This document shows, one piece after another, positions 31,754 through 45,200 of a stretch of DNA of 64,000 nucleotides. The notes under the pieces are model-generated. The model worked only from the letters and a program-made list of their open reading frames with translations, searched no databases and had not been told where the DNA came from. This DNA is from Hemileia vastatrix (Eukaryota > Basidiomycota > Pucciniomycetes > Pucciniales > Zaghouaniaceae): NCBI GenBank assembly GCA_030280995.1, contig JASXTE010000002.1, forward strand, positions 6,693,683 through 6,757,682. The letters are read 5' to 3'. Numbering within the stretch: the first letter of the stretch is position 1; each line of letters begins with the position of its first letter. A program made the translations under genes and the position numbers.

Positions 31754-34075
31754 ATGGACAACTTATATGTGGATGAAATTGAATTATAATGTGAGGTTGA
31801 CTCTCTAGGTTCCTCTAAATTGACTAATAAAAATTCTTCTACTGAAAAATATAAATCAAATTCTTCAGGACATAGAAATGTCAGGAGGAGTGGTAAACCC
31901 CCCTCCCCTAACAGCTCTGAAAGAAGCCAAACCTCAAATCAATCTGTAAGATCCTTTGAAGGGAATAAAAATAAAAAAGATTTCACTGTCACAACAGGTA
32001 AACAACTTTTCCAGTCACATAATGGAACTAAAGGCAGACAATATGAAATACAAAGCAAAGGTAGACACCCTCTGGGGGCAAATGCAGGAGCTCTTTAATC
32101 AAAGACAGGCACATCCTCCTCCCTCACAGGCCAACCAGACTCATCAGTCCCACCAAATCCCCAACTTTTCCCAGAAAAATCAAACAACTCTGGAAGTCAA
32201 GAAGTGGAAATGAGACTATCTCGTGAGCCACTACCAACAGATTTCACAGCATCAACCAGATCATTAACCTGGCCCATCCAGGACACAAACTTTCCATCAA
32301 CAGCCCCATCCTTAGCAGGGAGGCAGAAAACAGAGTCACAGGGGAATTTTCCTCCCTTTCCATGGTGAGTGATTTTTTTGATAAACATGTTTGTATTTAT
32401 AATAATTAATCATACTTTACAGGTAATCTTGTTAATCATGGTGAAAGAACTGTCAAACCTACTAAGTGACAACTTCCTATTATGAGTAGCCCTAATGATG
32501 TACTTAGTAAATTGTCATTTGATGAACCTTTACATTTAACTTCAACTTCTTTAATTAATCCTTCTCTTGCAACTAAAAATGACTCTGTTTCCCCTGAGGT
32601 ATATGTCTTGCTTGAGAAAACTTCTGAGGAAATATTGAAAGTTTTTCCTGATTTCAATATTATCAAGGATAGACATCTGAGAGATTTGTTGAAATATGAG
32701 ACTGACAGATTGAATAATCTGCATTTACATTGTAGAGTGAGCTCTTCTGCTCAAGATACTGCATATTGTAAATTGAAAGACACCTTGAATACTTTACTTT
32801 CTCATCAAAAACAATTGAAAAATGATTACAAGTCTCTTGTGGATAAGGTTTATACTTTGCACAAAAAAATTCATAATTTAAAATCCATTGTAGATGAAAA
32901 TGCTACATTAATAAATAAAAATTCATACTTACATAATGAATTAAATACATTGAAAAATAATTTTCAAACTTTGAGTAATAAATTCTCAGTATATGAGGAC
33001 AGAAATTTTTTATCTCTTACAAAAATTAATGATCAACTATCTGAACTTCCTAGGTTGAGAAATTATTTGTCTGATCTTGAAAGAAAAATTTCTACCTTAC
33101 CTCATATCCCTGATGAAAATTTTTACCAGATTGACAATACTACTCATAAGTCCTTCAGAAAAAAGGGTAAACAAGCTGTAAACAGTGGCTCTTACATCCC
33201 TTTCAATGTGTCAAATAAACAGCCTGACAAAGTATCTGTAACTTCTTCTGTGGACCACAAAAAAATTTCAATACTCATCATGAGCCAACTGTTTCTGTCA
33301 ATAATAAAATTTCTGAAAACTTATCCAGGCTTCAGGAATTAATTAAAATGAATAATTCTAAAGTTGAACAGCCAAGTAGCCATAAAAAGTGGCCTAAACT
33401 TGATAAATATCCCACCTTTGATGGTGATTATTCATCTGACTGTCAGCATTTTATTCAAAGAATTGATAATTTAAAAAATTCTTTTAGAATGCTAGATTAA
33501 GAAGTAGTCTATAAGCTTATTTATTTATTCTCCAATTTGGCCCTTATGTAGTATGAGTCTGTCTTGCTGGATAATAATCACTATACTTGGGCTGAATGGA
33601 AAACATTGATTGAGAAACAATTTGGTGGTTCAAAGTTCAGATTGGCACAAAAACAATAATAGGAGAATTCTACATATACATCCTCTTCTACTGAGAGACC
33701 TATTAGTTTCCTCATGAAAATAACAAAAGTTCTTAGAGCTATAGATCCAAAAATGGACTATGAAATTTGTAGAGACAAAATCCTCTATAAATTTTCAAAC
33801 TCACTGAGAGATTTGATTGTATCAAGGACTGAGTATGTGAGGGAAAATTCTTCTTTTATAAATATATGTAATGAGGTATTACTCAGCCACATATATGAAG
33901 CAAGGAATTACCATTCAAGGCCTTCCAATGACCAAATAAAACTTTCACCAAAAGTTACAGAAATATCTGGTAAACCCTCTGCTCCAGTTGCTCCAAAGAA
34001 ATATGCAACTAATAATTTTTATAAATGTAACAAATCATGGCAAATAGAAAATTTTTGTGAAAAGAAAATTAATCT
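31754..34075 (+). pseudogene. gag: A Gag, broken
   Basis: ATG at 31754 (MDNLYVDEIE, then TAA). Serine-rich frame 31820-32098, main coiled-coil gag 32482-33342 (long heptad stretches such as LKNNFQTLSNKFSVYED), and capsid-type WPKLDKYPTFDGD near 33390. After stops it continues from 33714 to a zinc-knuckle remnant (FYKCNKSWQIENFCEKK, about 34016-34065), where first Cys and His are replaced. Stops include TAG at about 33549, where homologues have Trp (TGG). Function is lost. Confidence 0.8.
31956..32213 (+). pseudogene. A copy of the overlapping coiled-coil frame
   Basis: 85 codons in a phase different from the surrounding gag frame. Pattern IKKISLSQQVNNF, then a helix (MELKADNMKYKAKVDTL), a Pro/Gln/His-rich part and the end LEVKKWK followed by TGA where B has Trp. 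It aligns by eye with A' 18018-18236 and B 52408-52974. Confidence 0.55.
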
Positions 34076-34239
34076 TGTTGAACAAACTGAAGATCCTGAA
34101 AATTGTACAGTTTACATTGATGAAATTTCAAGTAACTGTGATAGTAATATCTCTTATGAGGATGATGCCCTCAATGATGTTTTAATGTTAGAACATGAAA
34201 TTCAATATTTGGATACTCTATCTGAGACATGTAAAATGA

Positions 34240-35350
34240 ATTTATCTTCAGTTGAAAATGCTGAAATAATTAAAGATATTTCTGAAAGCTCCATATTAAT
34301 CTCCCCTTTGAGAGCACCAGTTATCATTAATGGTTAAAATGTTGAGGTTGTTCTTGACTCTGGTGCTGGTGGTAGTGTGGTGTCTGAAAAGGCACTTGCT
34401 TCAGTAGATAATAATTATCATAGTAAGTTTTTACCTATAAGATCTGAAAAATGGAGAGGTTATGTCTCTGTCTTATGTCCCATTGGCAAGTACAAAACCA
34501 GTGTCCTTTTTAAATATAATGGTGGCTTTGTCAGAGCTGTGTATGAATTTGTTACAATGAAAAATGATAACTGAAGCAATTGATTTATTATGGGTAATGA
34601 CATTTTAACCATGTTTGGTATCAAATTGGATCCAGCAAACAATTGTTTCACATTGGGCTTAAATGAAAAAAAAAATTTTAAAATTTCTCCTCCTAAAAAA
34701 AATTCTGCAAACCTGTTAAAATCTAGTAATTCATTGATTTAGTGTGAAGGAAGACCAAAAGAGGAAATGGAAGATTTATTGTCTGAAATAAATAATGCTT
34801 CATTTTGTGATCATTTAACTAAGGAACAGAAGGATTCTATAATTTCTTTAGTTACTTCTTTTCTTTGGCTTTTGCTCATGGATATAATGAATTGGGAGTT
34901 GTAAAGGATGAAATAAAAATTTCTTTATCATGTAATTTGAGGGATATTCCTCCTATTCTGAAGAAAAAATCTTATCCTGCTTCCCCCACTAAAATGAAAG
35001 ACATTGAGGATAATATTTCTACCTTATTAAAAATGAATATTATGGAAAAAGTGGATGTTAACCCAAAATATTCTGTCATCTCTCCAGTCTTGATCTCTTA
35101 TGAGAAAGATAAAGCTAGATTGTGTGGAGATTATAGAGCCTTAAATACTAACACAGTAGATGATATTTACTCTTTAACAAAGATACACTCCATACATGCA
35201 ACCTTACATGGTGCAAAGCTTATTAGTTTCCTAGATGGTAATAAGGGCTATAATTGAATACCTGTTGAAAAATCCTCCCAAAATTTTTTGCTAGTTGCAA
35301 AACATATGGGAATTTATTAATATGTAAGGATGCCTTTTGGCCCTAAGAAT
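34240..35350 (+). pseudogene. pol: A Pol 5' part: protease and start of RT, cut by B
   Basis: Protease with intact VVLDSGAGGSVVSEKAL near 34345-34395, preceded by a TAA at 34335. RT begins about 34865 (GVVKDEI, ISPVLISYEKDKARLCGDYRALN, LDGNKGYN) and is broken by TGA at 35255-35257 and TAA near 35318. It stops in MPFGPKN at 35350, where B has inserted. The gene resumes at 54665. Confidence 0.85.
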
Positions 35351-35351
35351 A

Positions 35352-36523
35352 TGTCAGTGTATCTAGTATTTAAGTATGATTTAGTATTTATTAATAGTCC
35401 TACTACTTTTTAATAAATTATTTAGTGATTAAACCTCAGGGGAAGACTAATAAAATAGTTATACTCAAATAAAACTCACAATACTTGGATTTAAATGCAT
35501 GCTAGTGGTGGAAAATAGATAAATATAATATAGCTATAGCTTATATAAAGATAATATCAATTTATAATGGCTTTATAATATATCTTTGAATAATAGTAGT
35601 TGTGTTGTAATGTTTATTTGAATTTTAGTAAGTAAGTGATGTCTAATAACTGCCAAAATCCTCCCTTACTTATACCAAAATCCACTGGAGTGCACAGACC
35701 TTCAATCCAGATGATGTCACTGCTATCCCTGGCAATTACAGCACTGTGAGGGCCCATCACCTCCCCATGGCGTCCACTTAAAGAAGATTCAACACCCAGA
35801 CCTCCAGTAAGGACCCTCCATCACAATTAATGATAACACAGACCCATACCATAAATAGAAAATCCAGATAAAAGCAGATACCATAAAGAAACAGGTAAAA
35901 TAACTCATCCAAAGAGAATATAATGAAACCCAAAGCATATAAATGAGACAAATGAAATTTCCAAGCCCCCAATAACATCCCCAAGCATCCATATTAACCC
36001 ATCAATGACCTCCCAACCCATAAATCTGTGAAAATCCATCCAAGGAAGCAGATTAAGTTGTCCAAACTGAGTGTATGCGCCTGAAATATATGTATATGCT
36101 TCTGTAGGCGTTGTGAGTCCACTGGATACGTCCATATAACCTAAAATAAGCAGAAAAACAAAGTTTACAGGCTATTAAGAGGCTAAAACCCACTTATATA
36201 CCTAAATATACATAAAATACTGCATATTTCACTGAATATGAGATTTATGTATACATATAAGCTTATGTATGTCAATAAATACTTGATATCACTTAAGATA
36301 AGTATATTATGACTTCATTAACACCTTAATAAGTATTATTAGGCTATGGATAAGCTATTTAAACCACTATAATTTATATAATAGAGTAATAAATATATAT
36401 ATATGTAATATAATCGTATATTTTATTGTTTTAACCTTATTTTTAAGATATAAGCTTAATGTACTTAAGTTTATCTTATTTAAGTATAAGAAATACTCAG
36501 TCCTAGGGATATCTAGGCTGACA
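35352..36523 (-). repeat. 3' LTR of B
   Basis: 1172 bp with TGTCAG/CTGACA inverted ends. It differs from the 5' LTR by few bases and by an extra 22-bp piece near 35665-35690. A 76-codon frame at 36135-35905 is open in both LTRs. Confidence 0.9.
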
Positions 36524-36644
36524 CTCCCTCACCCAAAAAAATAATAAAAAAATGTTAAGACATTTTAATTAAAAGTAAGGAGTGAATAGAAATTTTTTTT
36601 ACAATTTTCTATAATACAGATACTGAATAAACAGTATTATTTTG

Positions 36645-39600
36645 ATTTAAATTTTTTCAAGAGATTTTTAAGATCAGAGATTTCATTTTCTGGAATACAC
36701 TTGTCATATTCACTTGATTTATTTTTAAATCTTAATAGATACTCAACTCCCTTTTCTTTAGTAAGGTGTCTCTTTTTAAGTATCTTTTAAATTTCTGCCT
36801 TTTCAACTATTTCTTCAGGTTGCTGTTTATGCCTTCCTGATCTTCTAGGAAATAGAGCAGTATCATTAGAATGGTATGGTTTTTTAAGAGAAATAGGAAA
36901 TACTGGATGTTTTCTATCATAAGGTGCATATAGAATAACCTCAACAGCATTGTTACCAACCATATTTTTAACTAAAAATGGTCCAATGAATGGATCCTTC
37001 AATTTAACATTACCATTCAAATTGAAATGCAGTGTAGAAATAAGGACTTCATCACCTTCTTTGAACATTTGTTCTTTATGGGCTTTATCCCATCTTTTCT
37101 TCTCATACTCAAACACCTTATTTATACATTCTTGAGCATGTTTTCTGCAGAATTCTTGCATTTGAATAAAAGATTTAGTACCTGGATGGATATCCAATCG
37201 AGGTAATTTATTAAGAGTTTTAGCAGGGGTATTAGGTACATAAGCCAACCATAACTCAATTGGCTTTTTGCCAGTGACAAAATGTACTGTACTATTGTAT
37301 GCAAATTCTAAACCTGGGATAAGAGTTTCCCAATCATGCGTGAATTTGTCATTGTCTTTAAAGTTAAGACCAAAAGCACAATATCTTCTTATCATATCTT
37401 CTAAAGTTTGTATCATTCTTTCTGCTAGCCCATCAGTTTGTGGATGGTGTGCTGTAGAAAGTTTTAATTGACACCCTGAAACATCCATAAGTTATTTTCA
37501 GAACTCAGAAGTAAATTTAGGATCTCTGTCAGAAACTATTTCTTTGGGGAAACCTGCTATATTTAACATTTGTGAGTCCTTTTCAGAAACCTCTTTGTGG
37601 GTAGGAATAAATTTACATATCTTTGTAAATCTATCTACAATTACCCAGCAAGAGTTAAAAATCTTATGCCCTGCTATTGGCAAACCTGTTACAAAGTCCA
37701 TGTTAATTATTTCCCATGGAGATTTTGGTTGCTCAATTTGTTGTAATAAACCAGCTATTTTTCCTGTTAATCTTTTAGATTTTTGACAAGAATCACATGT
37801 CTCAACATATTTTTGAACATCCTCAGACATGTTAATCCACCAAGCTATGTTTTTTACTGTGGTTAATGTTTTATGGTAGTCAAAATGACCTGCTAATATA
37901 TCATCATGACATATACTTAACATTAACTCCTTCATTGAAGGGGAAATTTCAATTACATTACTTAATATTTTCTTGTAATATATTAAATCATCCTCAATGG
38001 AAAATTTTCCTTTTTCTAATGCCTCTTTATACTTATTTGGTCATGTTTTTATTAAAACATTCATTGAAGCATTTATGGATAATTTAATATTGTAGTGAGT
38101 TTACTCAAGTCAGGATCTGAAGCATACATATCAAGAATTGATTGCATAAATTCATCCTCAAGATCTACAATATAAATGCCATAAATGTTAATAATCTCTG
38201 ATTCAGGAACATAAGCAGGATTATCACCATTATTAGGCAGAGGTACTCTAGTTAACAAATCTACATTTGAGTGTAAGGTTCCTGCTATATGTGTAATAGT
38301 CATCCATCCTCTGTATTCTTGTACAGCTAATTCCCATCTAAACATGTGTCTATTAGAAGTTTTCATGTTTAAAAGTGACTTAACTGCACTACAGTCAGTT
38401 ATTAACTCAAATTTTTGGTCTTCAAGGTAATAATGTAGCTTCTAAAGAGCCCATACTACTGCCAAACATTCAAGTTGAGTAGCACCATATTTCAATTCAC
38501 TACTTCTTAGAGTACGTGAAATATAGCAAATTACTACTTCTGACATTTTTCCTTCAATAAGTTGTTTTTGATGCAAAGCAGCACCCAGACCAATAAAACT
38601 TGCATCTGTATATAATACAAAAGGTAATTGGAAATCTGGTAATCCCAAGATAGGAGCTGTCATCAAATATTCTTTCAACTTATCAAAAGCCTGTTGTCTT
38701 TCATTATTCCAAATGAAAGCTTCTGATTTCTTTATCAGTGTGGTCAATGGTGCCCAAATTAATTGGTAGTTTTTTATATATTTTCTATAATAACCACACA
38801 TACCAAGAAAAGATTGTACATCCTTTACATTTTGAGGAATGCCAATATTCTTTATTGCAGCCACTTTATTTTAGTCTACACATATTTGTAAGCCAGATAA
38901 AATATGACCAAGCAATTTTAAAGATTCAAACCCAAATTTACATTTTTTCAATGCAACGGTCATTTTTATTTCATCCATTTTTTGAAATACCTTCTTTAAA
39001 TGGATTAAGTGTTCATCATATGTCTTAGAGAACACTATGATGTCATCAATGTATACCATTAACCATCCATCAAACATTTCATTATGAAATGTTATATCAA
39101 TTAACTTCTGAAATACTGATGGAAAATTTTGTGGTCCAAATGGCATTCTGACATATTTATAAATTCCCATGTGTGTTGTTATCAACAAAAAGTTCTGTGA
39201 AATCTTTTCAACAGGAATTTGATGGTACCCTTTATTTTCATCTAGGCAACTTATATATTTAGAACCTTTCATGGTAGCATGTATAGAGGCAATCCTTGGC
39301 AAAGAATAAATATCATCAACTGTAAATGTATTTAATGCTCTATAATCACCATACAGTCTTGCTTTATCTTGTTCATAAGAAATTAGCACTGGTGATATTA
39401 CACAATATTTTGGTGTAGTTTCAACCTTCTCAAGAATGTTCATTTTTAATAACATTTTAATATTATCCTCTATGTCAATCCTCTTCATTGGTGAAGTAGG
39501 GTATGGTTTCTTTTTAAGACTAGCAGGAATGTTATCCATATCACAGGTTAAACTAATCTTCATTTCATGATCTTTTACAAGGCCAAGTTCATTTGTAACA

Positions 39601-40855
39601 TGTGAAAAAGCCATTGGAAATGCTTTAATTAATTCCAAAATATTATTTTTCTCACCTTCACTTATCTGAGTGCCAAATGATGCTTTTGAAATTTCTGTTT
39701 CCAGAAGTTCCATCTCATTGGATTTTCTTCCTTTGCACAGAATATTTGTTACTGACTCAATGTGTAAGACTGTGTTAAAAGAATTTATTTTAAATTTACT
39801 TTCACCATTCATGCCAATTGTAAAATTGTTATTAGCAGGGTCTAATTTCACACCAAACTTAGTCAGAATATCATTTCCAATGATAAAACAGTTACTACAG
39901 TTAGTATGATCCATTACTACAAAGTCACAAGTTACTCTTACATAACCATGTTGATGTTTAAAGAAAAAAGCAGCTTTGTATCTACCAATGGGATGTAGTA
40001 CTGATACAAATCCTCTCCAATTTTTACTTTGAAGGGGTTCAAGCTTAGACTTATATTCACTATCAATTTTTTGTAATGTATTAGTAGAAACAACAGAACC
40101 AGCAGCTCCTGTGTAAAATACTATATTAACATTTTCACCATAAATGATAGCTGGAATTGTGATAGGTGTCATTCTAAAGTTATCAGCTTGTATATCTTTA
40201 ATGATTTCAGCATCCTCAAAATTCATTAAAGATTCATTTGAGTCCATATTTAATATTGGATTGTCAAAGATGGACAAATCATCATCCAACATACAGACTT
40301 CATTTTCATCACTATATGAGATATTACTGTCATAATCACTTGAATCTTTACTTTTCTCTGTTTCAATTTCAGATTCATGTTGATTTTCAACAATATTTAT
40401 ATTCTTCTCACATTTGTGACCTTTAACCCAAGGTTTGTTACACTTATAACAAGTGTTTGTCTCATACTTTTTTAGTACTACATGTGCAGTAGGTTTTTTC
40501 TGCTTCTCCTGAAGTGTTTTTGAATTCTGATTTTTCACATTTTCATAATTTTGTTTATAAATGGAATACCTTGCTTCATACTTATGGTTTAATAATATTG
40601 CATTGCAAATACTAATAAAGTCAGAATATTCAGTAACATTAATTGTTCTAGCTACAACAATGTCTCTCACAGATATAGGTAATTTATATATTATCTTATC
40701 TTTCCATAAGTTAAAATCCATGTTAGGCTCAATGGCTTTTAATATTTCATTTAAATTCATTAAAAATATCATAGGTTTGTCACCATTCAAAGGATTGTAC
40801 CTAGTTTTCTCATAAAGACTCTGCTGAGTGAGTCTGAATTTAGAACCTCCAAATT
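36645..40855 (-). pseudogene. pol: B Pol with end of Gag: zinc knuckle, protease, RT, RNase H, integrase, chromodomain
   Basis: It continues gag after C with EFGGSKFRLTQQSLYEKTRY (from 40855). The zinc knuckle CYKCNKPWVKGHKC (CX2CX7HXC) lies near 40450-40410. Protease has FYTGAAGSVVS (Asp-Ser of DSG replaced, about 40110-40080), and RT has MPFGPQN and an intact YIDD near 39050. Breaks are TAA at 38871 (Gln in A), TAG near 38440 (Glu in A), a 1-nt loss near 38070, and TGA plus TAA at about 37490-37500 (Trp in A). RNase H shows YTDASFIGLGAALHQKQ. Integrase has HDDILAGHFD to CDSCQKSK, MDFVTGLP, SDRDPKFTSEF and TDGLAERM. After a TAA at 36787, a chromodomain (KILKKRHLT, EYLLRFKNKSSE, LKNLLKKFK) ends near 36645. 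The damaged protease would stop particle maturation. Confidence 0.9.
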
Positions 40856-41159
40856 CACCACGGGAAATCTGGGGGTGAACTGCTAGCAGTTCCCTCTATT
40901 TGAAACTATCAGGAATTTGTCAGGAAACTGTTGGGAAACCATCCTGAAACTGTCAGAAATATGTTTTTAAATCTGATGAAAAAACATTGAAAAAATAAAC
41001 TGTCACAGATTGAATCCAGAACAATCCCTCCTTGAGCAGAGCTTAGGAACCACATTGAACATCAGTTAATCTCAGGCTTGGAAAAAGGTTGAACAACATC
41101 ACTTAGCATACCTTAATATTCAAATATTAAACTTGAATATATGTTGCGTGTATGATATA

Positions 41160-41570
41160 GATGCATATGCATTTGAATTTGCATGGTGGATACTTATTGC
41201 ATGTTAAAAATTGATGTGAAATGCTTATCTAAAGTGTATGCATAATGACTATGAAGAATAAATATGCATAAAAAATATGCATAAAATTATGCATAGAAAA
41301 TATGCATAGTGATTATGCATAAAAATATGCATATTGAATATGCATAAAAATATGCATATTGAATATGCATTAAAAATATGCGTATTGAATATGCATTAAA
41401 AATATGCATATTGAATATGCAAAAAAAGGTGCATATATGTATATGAATAAAATATATTAATATGCATATAAATCTGTATAATGAATATGCATATGCTTAT
41501 CCATAAATATGCATAATGATTGAAAAATACAAAAAAATGATGCTTGACGAGTATATTTTATGCATAAATA
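41160..41570. repeat. ATATGCAT-rich tandem block
   Basis: About a dozen short units such as AAAAATATGCATATTGAATATGC. The whole block is built from ATGCAT palindromes. A similar block lies behind the related terminus at 13471. Confidence 0.85.
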
Positions 41571-42229
41571 GAAATTTGCAATATGAATTCATATTGCATA
41601 CAGATAACACTGGCAAACCAACTTGACCAAAACTCAAACTAAATTTTCATTCTGGACTAAAGGTGTGAGGGAAGGAAGAAAAACAGTCCAACATTAGAAA
41701 AATGCTACATGCACTCATTTTGTAGCAGAGCAAATGAGAAGTGCTGAATTATGGTTGGTGCCCATAATTTAGTATGATATCATAATTTTATTTAATTGTT
41801 TTCAATATTGAAAAGACTTTAGGTTGGTTGGTATGGATCTAGCTGTGCCAGGGTCTAATCTAATTATTTTAACTATTTCTTAATAATTAATGGGTTTTAA
41901 TACAAAAACAGGTTGTATTTTTTGTGGGATATTTGATATGATAAGGTCTTTTGTAAAAAAAACTTATATTGTTCAAAAATATTCCTGAATCAGATGTCGG
42001 ATAATCACTACAAAAAATTGTAGTACTGTGGGCAATAAAATATATGCACAACCAGTAAAGAAAAGACTGAGTGAACCCTTTTTGTGCAGTGGGAATCATT
42101 AGAGTGGAATTGTGGATGAAAAATATCATTCATTATTACCAATTTATTTAATCAAAAAATTTATAATATTAAAAAGGACTATTGATTAATTGGTATTTGA
42201 CCTTTGTGCATTACTCATATTTATCATTT

Positions 42230-45200
42230 GATTGATTTTTTGTCACCATTATGTTATTAATATTATAAGTATAGCAAAAACTCGTGTGCCCAACGCATAC
42301 CGGGTGATGTTACACCTTTTATAATATTATTAAATAAAGGTAAAAAATATGAAAATGATTTGTTTTACAAAAAATAAATTGATATCCAAAAGCAATATGA
42401 GGGATTAAAAGGTAAAATTAAAGGGATCAAATATGAAATAAAAAATTAAAGTAAAATTCCTGCCATCAAGAGCAAGTAGACATGATGGGGTGAACGCCCA
42501 CAAGTGGCACTAAACTTGGACTATAATTTCTTTTTTGTAAAAATAAAAAAAAATCTACTTGAGCTTTACCAAAACTTCAGGATGACAATTTTGCCATATC
42601 AAACAACTTCTAGTGAAATTATTGAAGAAAAATTCATTTTCATTGCAATAGAAAGAATTGATCACATCAGACTGCATGTGACAAAAAGTGTCCAGCACAA
42701 GTTTGGCCAAACTTGTGCTGGACACTTTTATGATGGAGAGTAGCTAGAGTGGAATTTTTCTTCAGTTCATCTGGTATTTCTTATAAACATGTCCACTGGT
42801 ATTTGATCTTTGTGCCTCACTCATATTTATCATTTGATTGATTTTTTGTCACCACTATGTTATTAATATTATGAGTATAGCAAAAACTCGTGTGCCCAAC
42901 GCATACCGGGTGATGTTACACCTTTTATAATATTATTAAATAAAGGTAAAAAAATATGAAAATGATTTGTTTTACAAAAAATAAATTGATATACAAAAGC
43001 AATATGAGGGATAAAAAGGTAAAAATAAAGGAAGCAAATATGAAATAAAACATTAAAATAAAATTACTGCCATCAAGAGCAAGTAGACATGTTGGGGTGA
43101 ATGCTCAACAGTGGCACTAAACTTGGACTATAATTGCTTTTTTGAAAAACAAAAAAGTGCCAATCTGAGGTTTAACAAAACTTCAGCAGAACCATTTAGC
43201 CATATCAAACAACTTCTAGTGCAATGATTGAGAGAGAATCAACCACACCAGACTGCATGTGACCAAAAGTGTCCAGCACAAGTTTGGCCAAACTTGTGCT
43301 GGACACTTTTATGATGGAGAGTAGCTAGGGTAGAATTTTTCTTCAGTTAATCTGGTATTTCTTATAAACATGTCCATTGGTACTTGATCTTTGTGCCTCA
43401 CTCATATATATCATTTGATTAATTTATTGTCACCATTATATTATTAATATTATAAGTATAGAAAAAACTCATGTGCCAAATGCATACCAGGTGATGTTAC
43501 ACCTTTTATAATATTATGAAATAAAAGTAAAAAAATATGAAAATGATTAGCTTTACAATAATTTAAATAGATATTAAAAAAAAGAGAAATAAAAAAGTAA
43601 AATTAATCTCAAAGAGATCAATTATGAAAAAAAATACTAGTAAAATTCTTGCTCTCAAGAGCCAGTAGAAGTGTTGAAACAAATGGGAGCCATCAGGGCT
43701 AAATTTTAATAAGTGACCTTTTTTTATAAAGAAAAAAAATTATACACCTGAGGTTGGGAAAAACAACAGGTGGATGATTCAGCTAAACAAAACTACTTGT
43801 AGTAAAGTTTAATAAAAAAATGTTTTTTGTTACCATAGAGAGAATTGATCCCATCTGACTGCATGTGACCAAAAGTGTCCAGCACAAGTTTGGCCAAACT
43901 TGTGATGGACACTTTTATGATGGAGAGTAGCTTGGGTGGAAATTTTCTTCAGTTCCTTCATCTTGTATTTCTCATAAACATGTCTACTGGTATTTGATCA
44001 GTCTGTATCTTTCATATTTATCATCCGATTAATATTTTATCACCATTATATTATTAATGTTATTAGTATAGCAAAAACTTGTGTGCCAAATGCATACCAT
44101 GTGAAGTTATACCTTCAATGATTTTTTAAAATAGACATAAATAAATATGGATAGGATCAGCTTTACAAAAATTAAATAGAAATTTAAAAGTAAAAAGAGG
44201 AATAAAAGAGTAAAATAAAAGTCAAAGAGTTCAAATATGAAAAAATACTAATAAAATTCCTGCTATCAAGAGCCAGTAGAGGTGTTAAAGCAAATGGGAG
44301 CCATCAGGGCTTAATTGTATTAAGTGAAATTTTCTTTAAAGATAAAAAATTATACACCTGATATTGGGCAGAACAGAAGGTGGATGATTCAGCTAAACCA
44401 AACTACTTCTAGTGAAATTTGATAAAAAAAAATTTTGTTGCCATACAGAGAATTGATCCCATCTGACTGCACATGACCAAAAGTATCCAGCACAAGTTCG
44501 GCTGAACTTGTGCTGGACACTTCTATGATGGAGAGTGGCTGGGTTAGAATTTTTCTTCAGTTCATCTGGTATTTCTTACAAACATGTCTACTGGTATTTT
44601 ATCTTTGTGCCTCACTCATACATATTGTTTGATTAATATTTTGTCTTAATTATATTATTAATTATATAAGTATAGCAAAAAATTGTGTGCCAAATGCATA
44701 CTGAGTGATTTTACACCTTTTATAATATTATTAAATAAATTTATAAAAATATTAAAATAATTTATTTCCAAAATTATTAATTGATATCCAAAAGCAATAT
44801 GAGGAATAAAAAATTAAGTTAAAGGGATCAAATATGAAAAAAGAAATCCAAGTATTATTTATAATATCAAAGGCCAGTAGAGATGTTGAAGCAAATGAAA
44901 GCCATCAGGGATAAATTGTACTAAATTGACTGTTTTTTAAAGATAAAAAATTGTGTGCCTGTGGTTTGGATGAACTCTAGATGGATAAATTAGCTATATC
45001 AAACTACATCTAGTGAATTTTATTATCAAATAATTTTTTTCATTGCCATAGAGAGAATTGATCCCATCTGACTGCACCTGACCAAAAGTGTCCAGCACAA
45101 GTTCGGCCAAACTTGTGCTAGACACTTTTATGATGGAGAGTAGCTAGGGTGCAGGTCTTCTTCAGTGCAACTGTTATTTTTTTAAAACATGTCAAATGGT

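Noticed and set aside
32365..32422. Possible 58-nt intron in A gag (GTGAGT...TTTACAG)
   Set aside because: Splicing does not bring the flanking gag frames into phase, and B has no corresponding intron. Kept only as a weak possibility.
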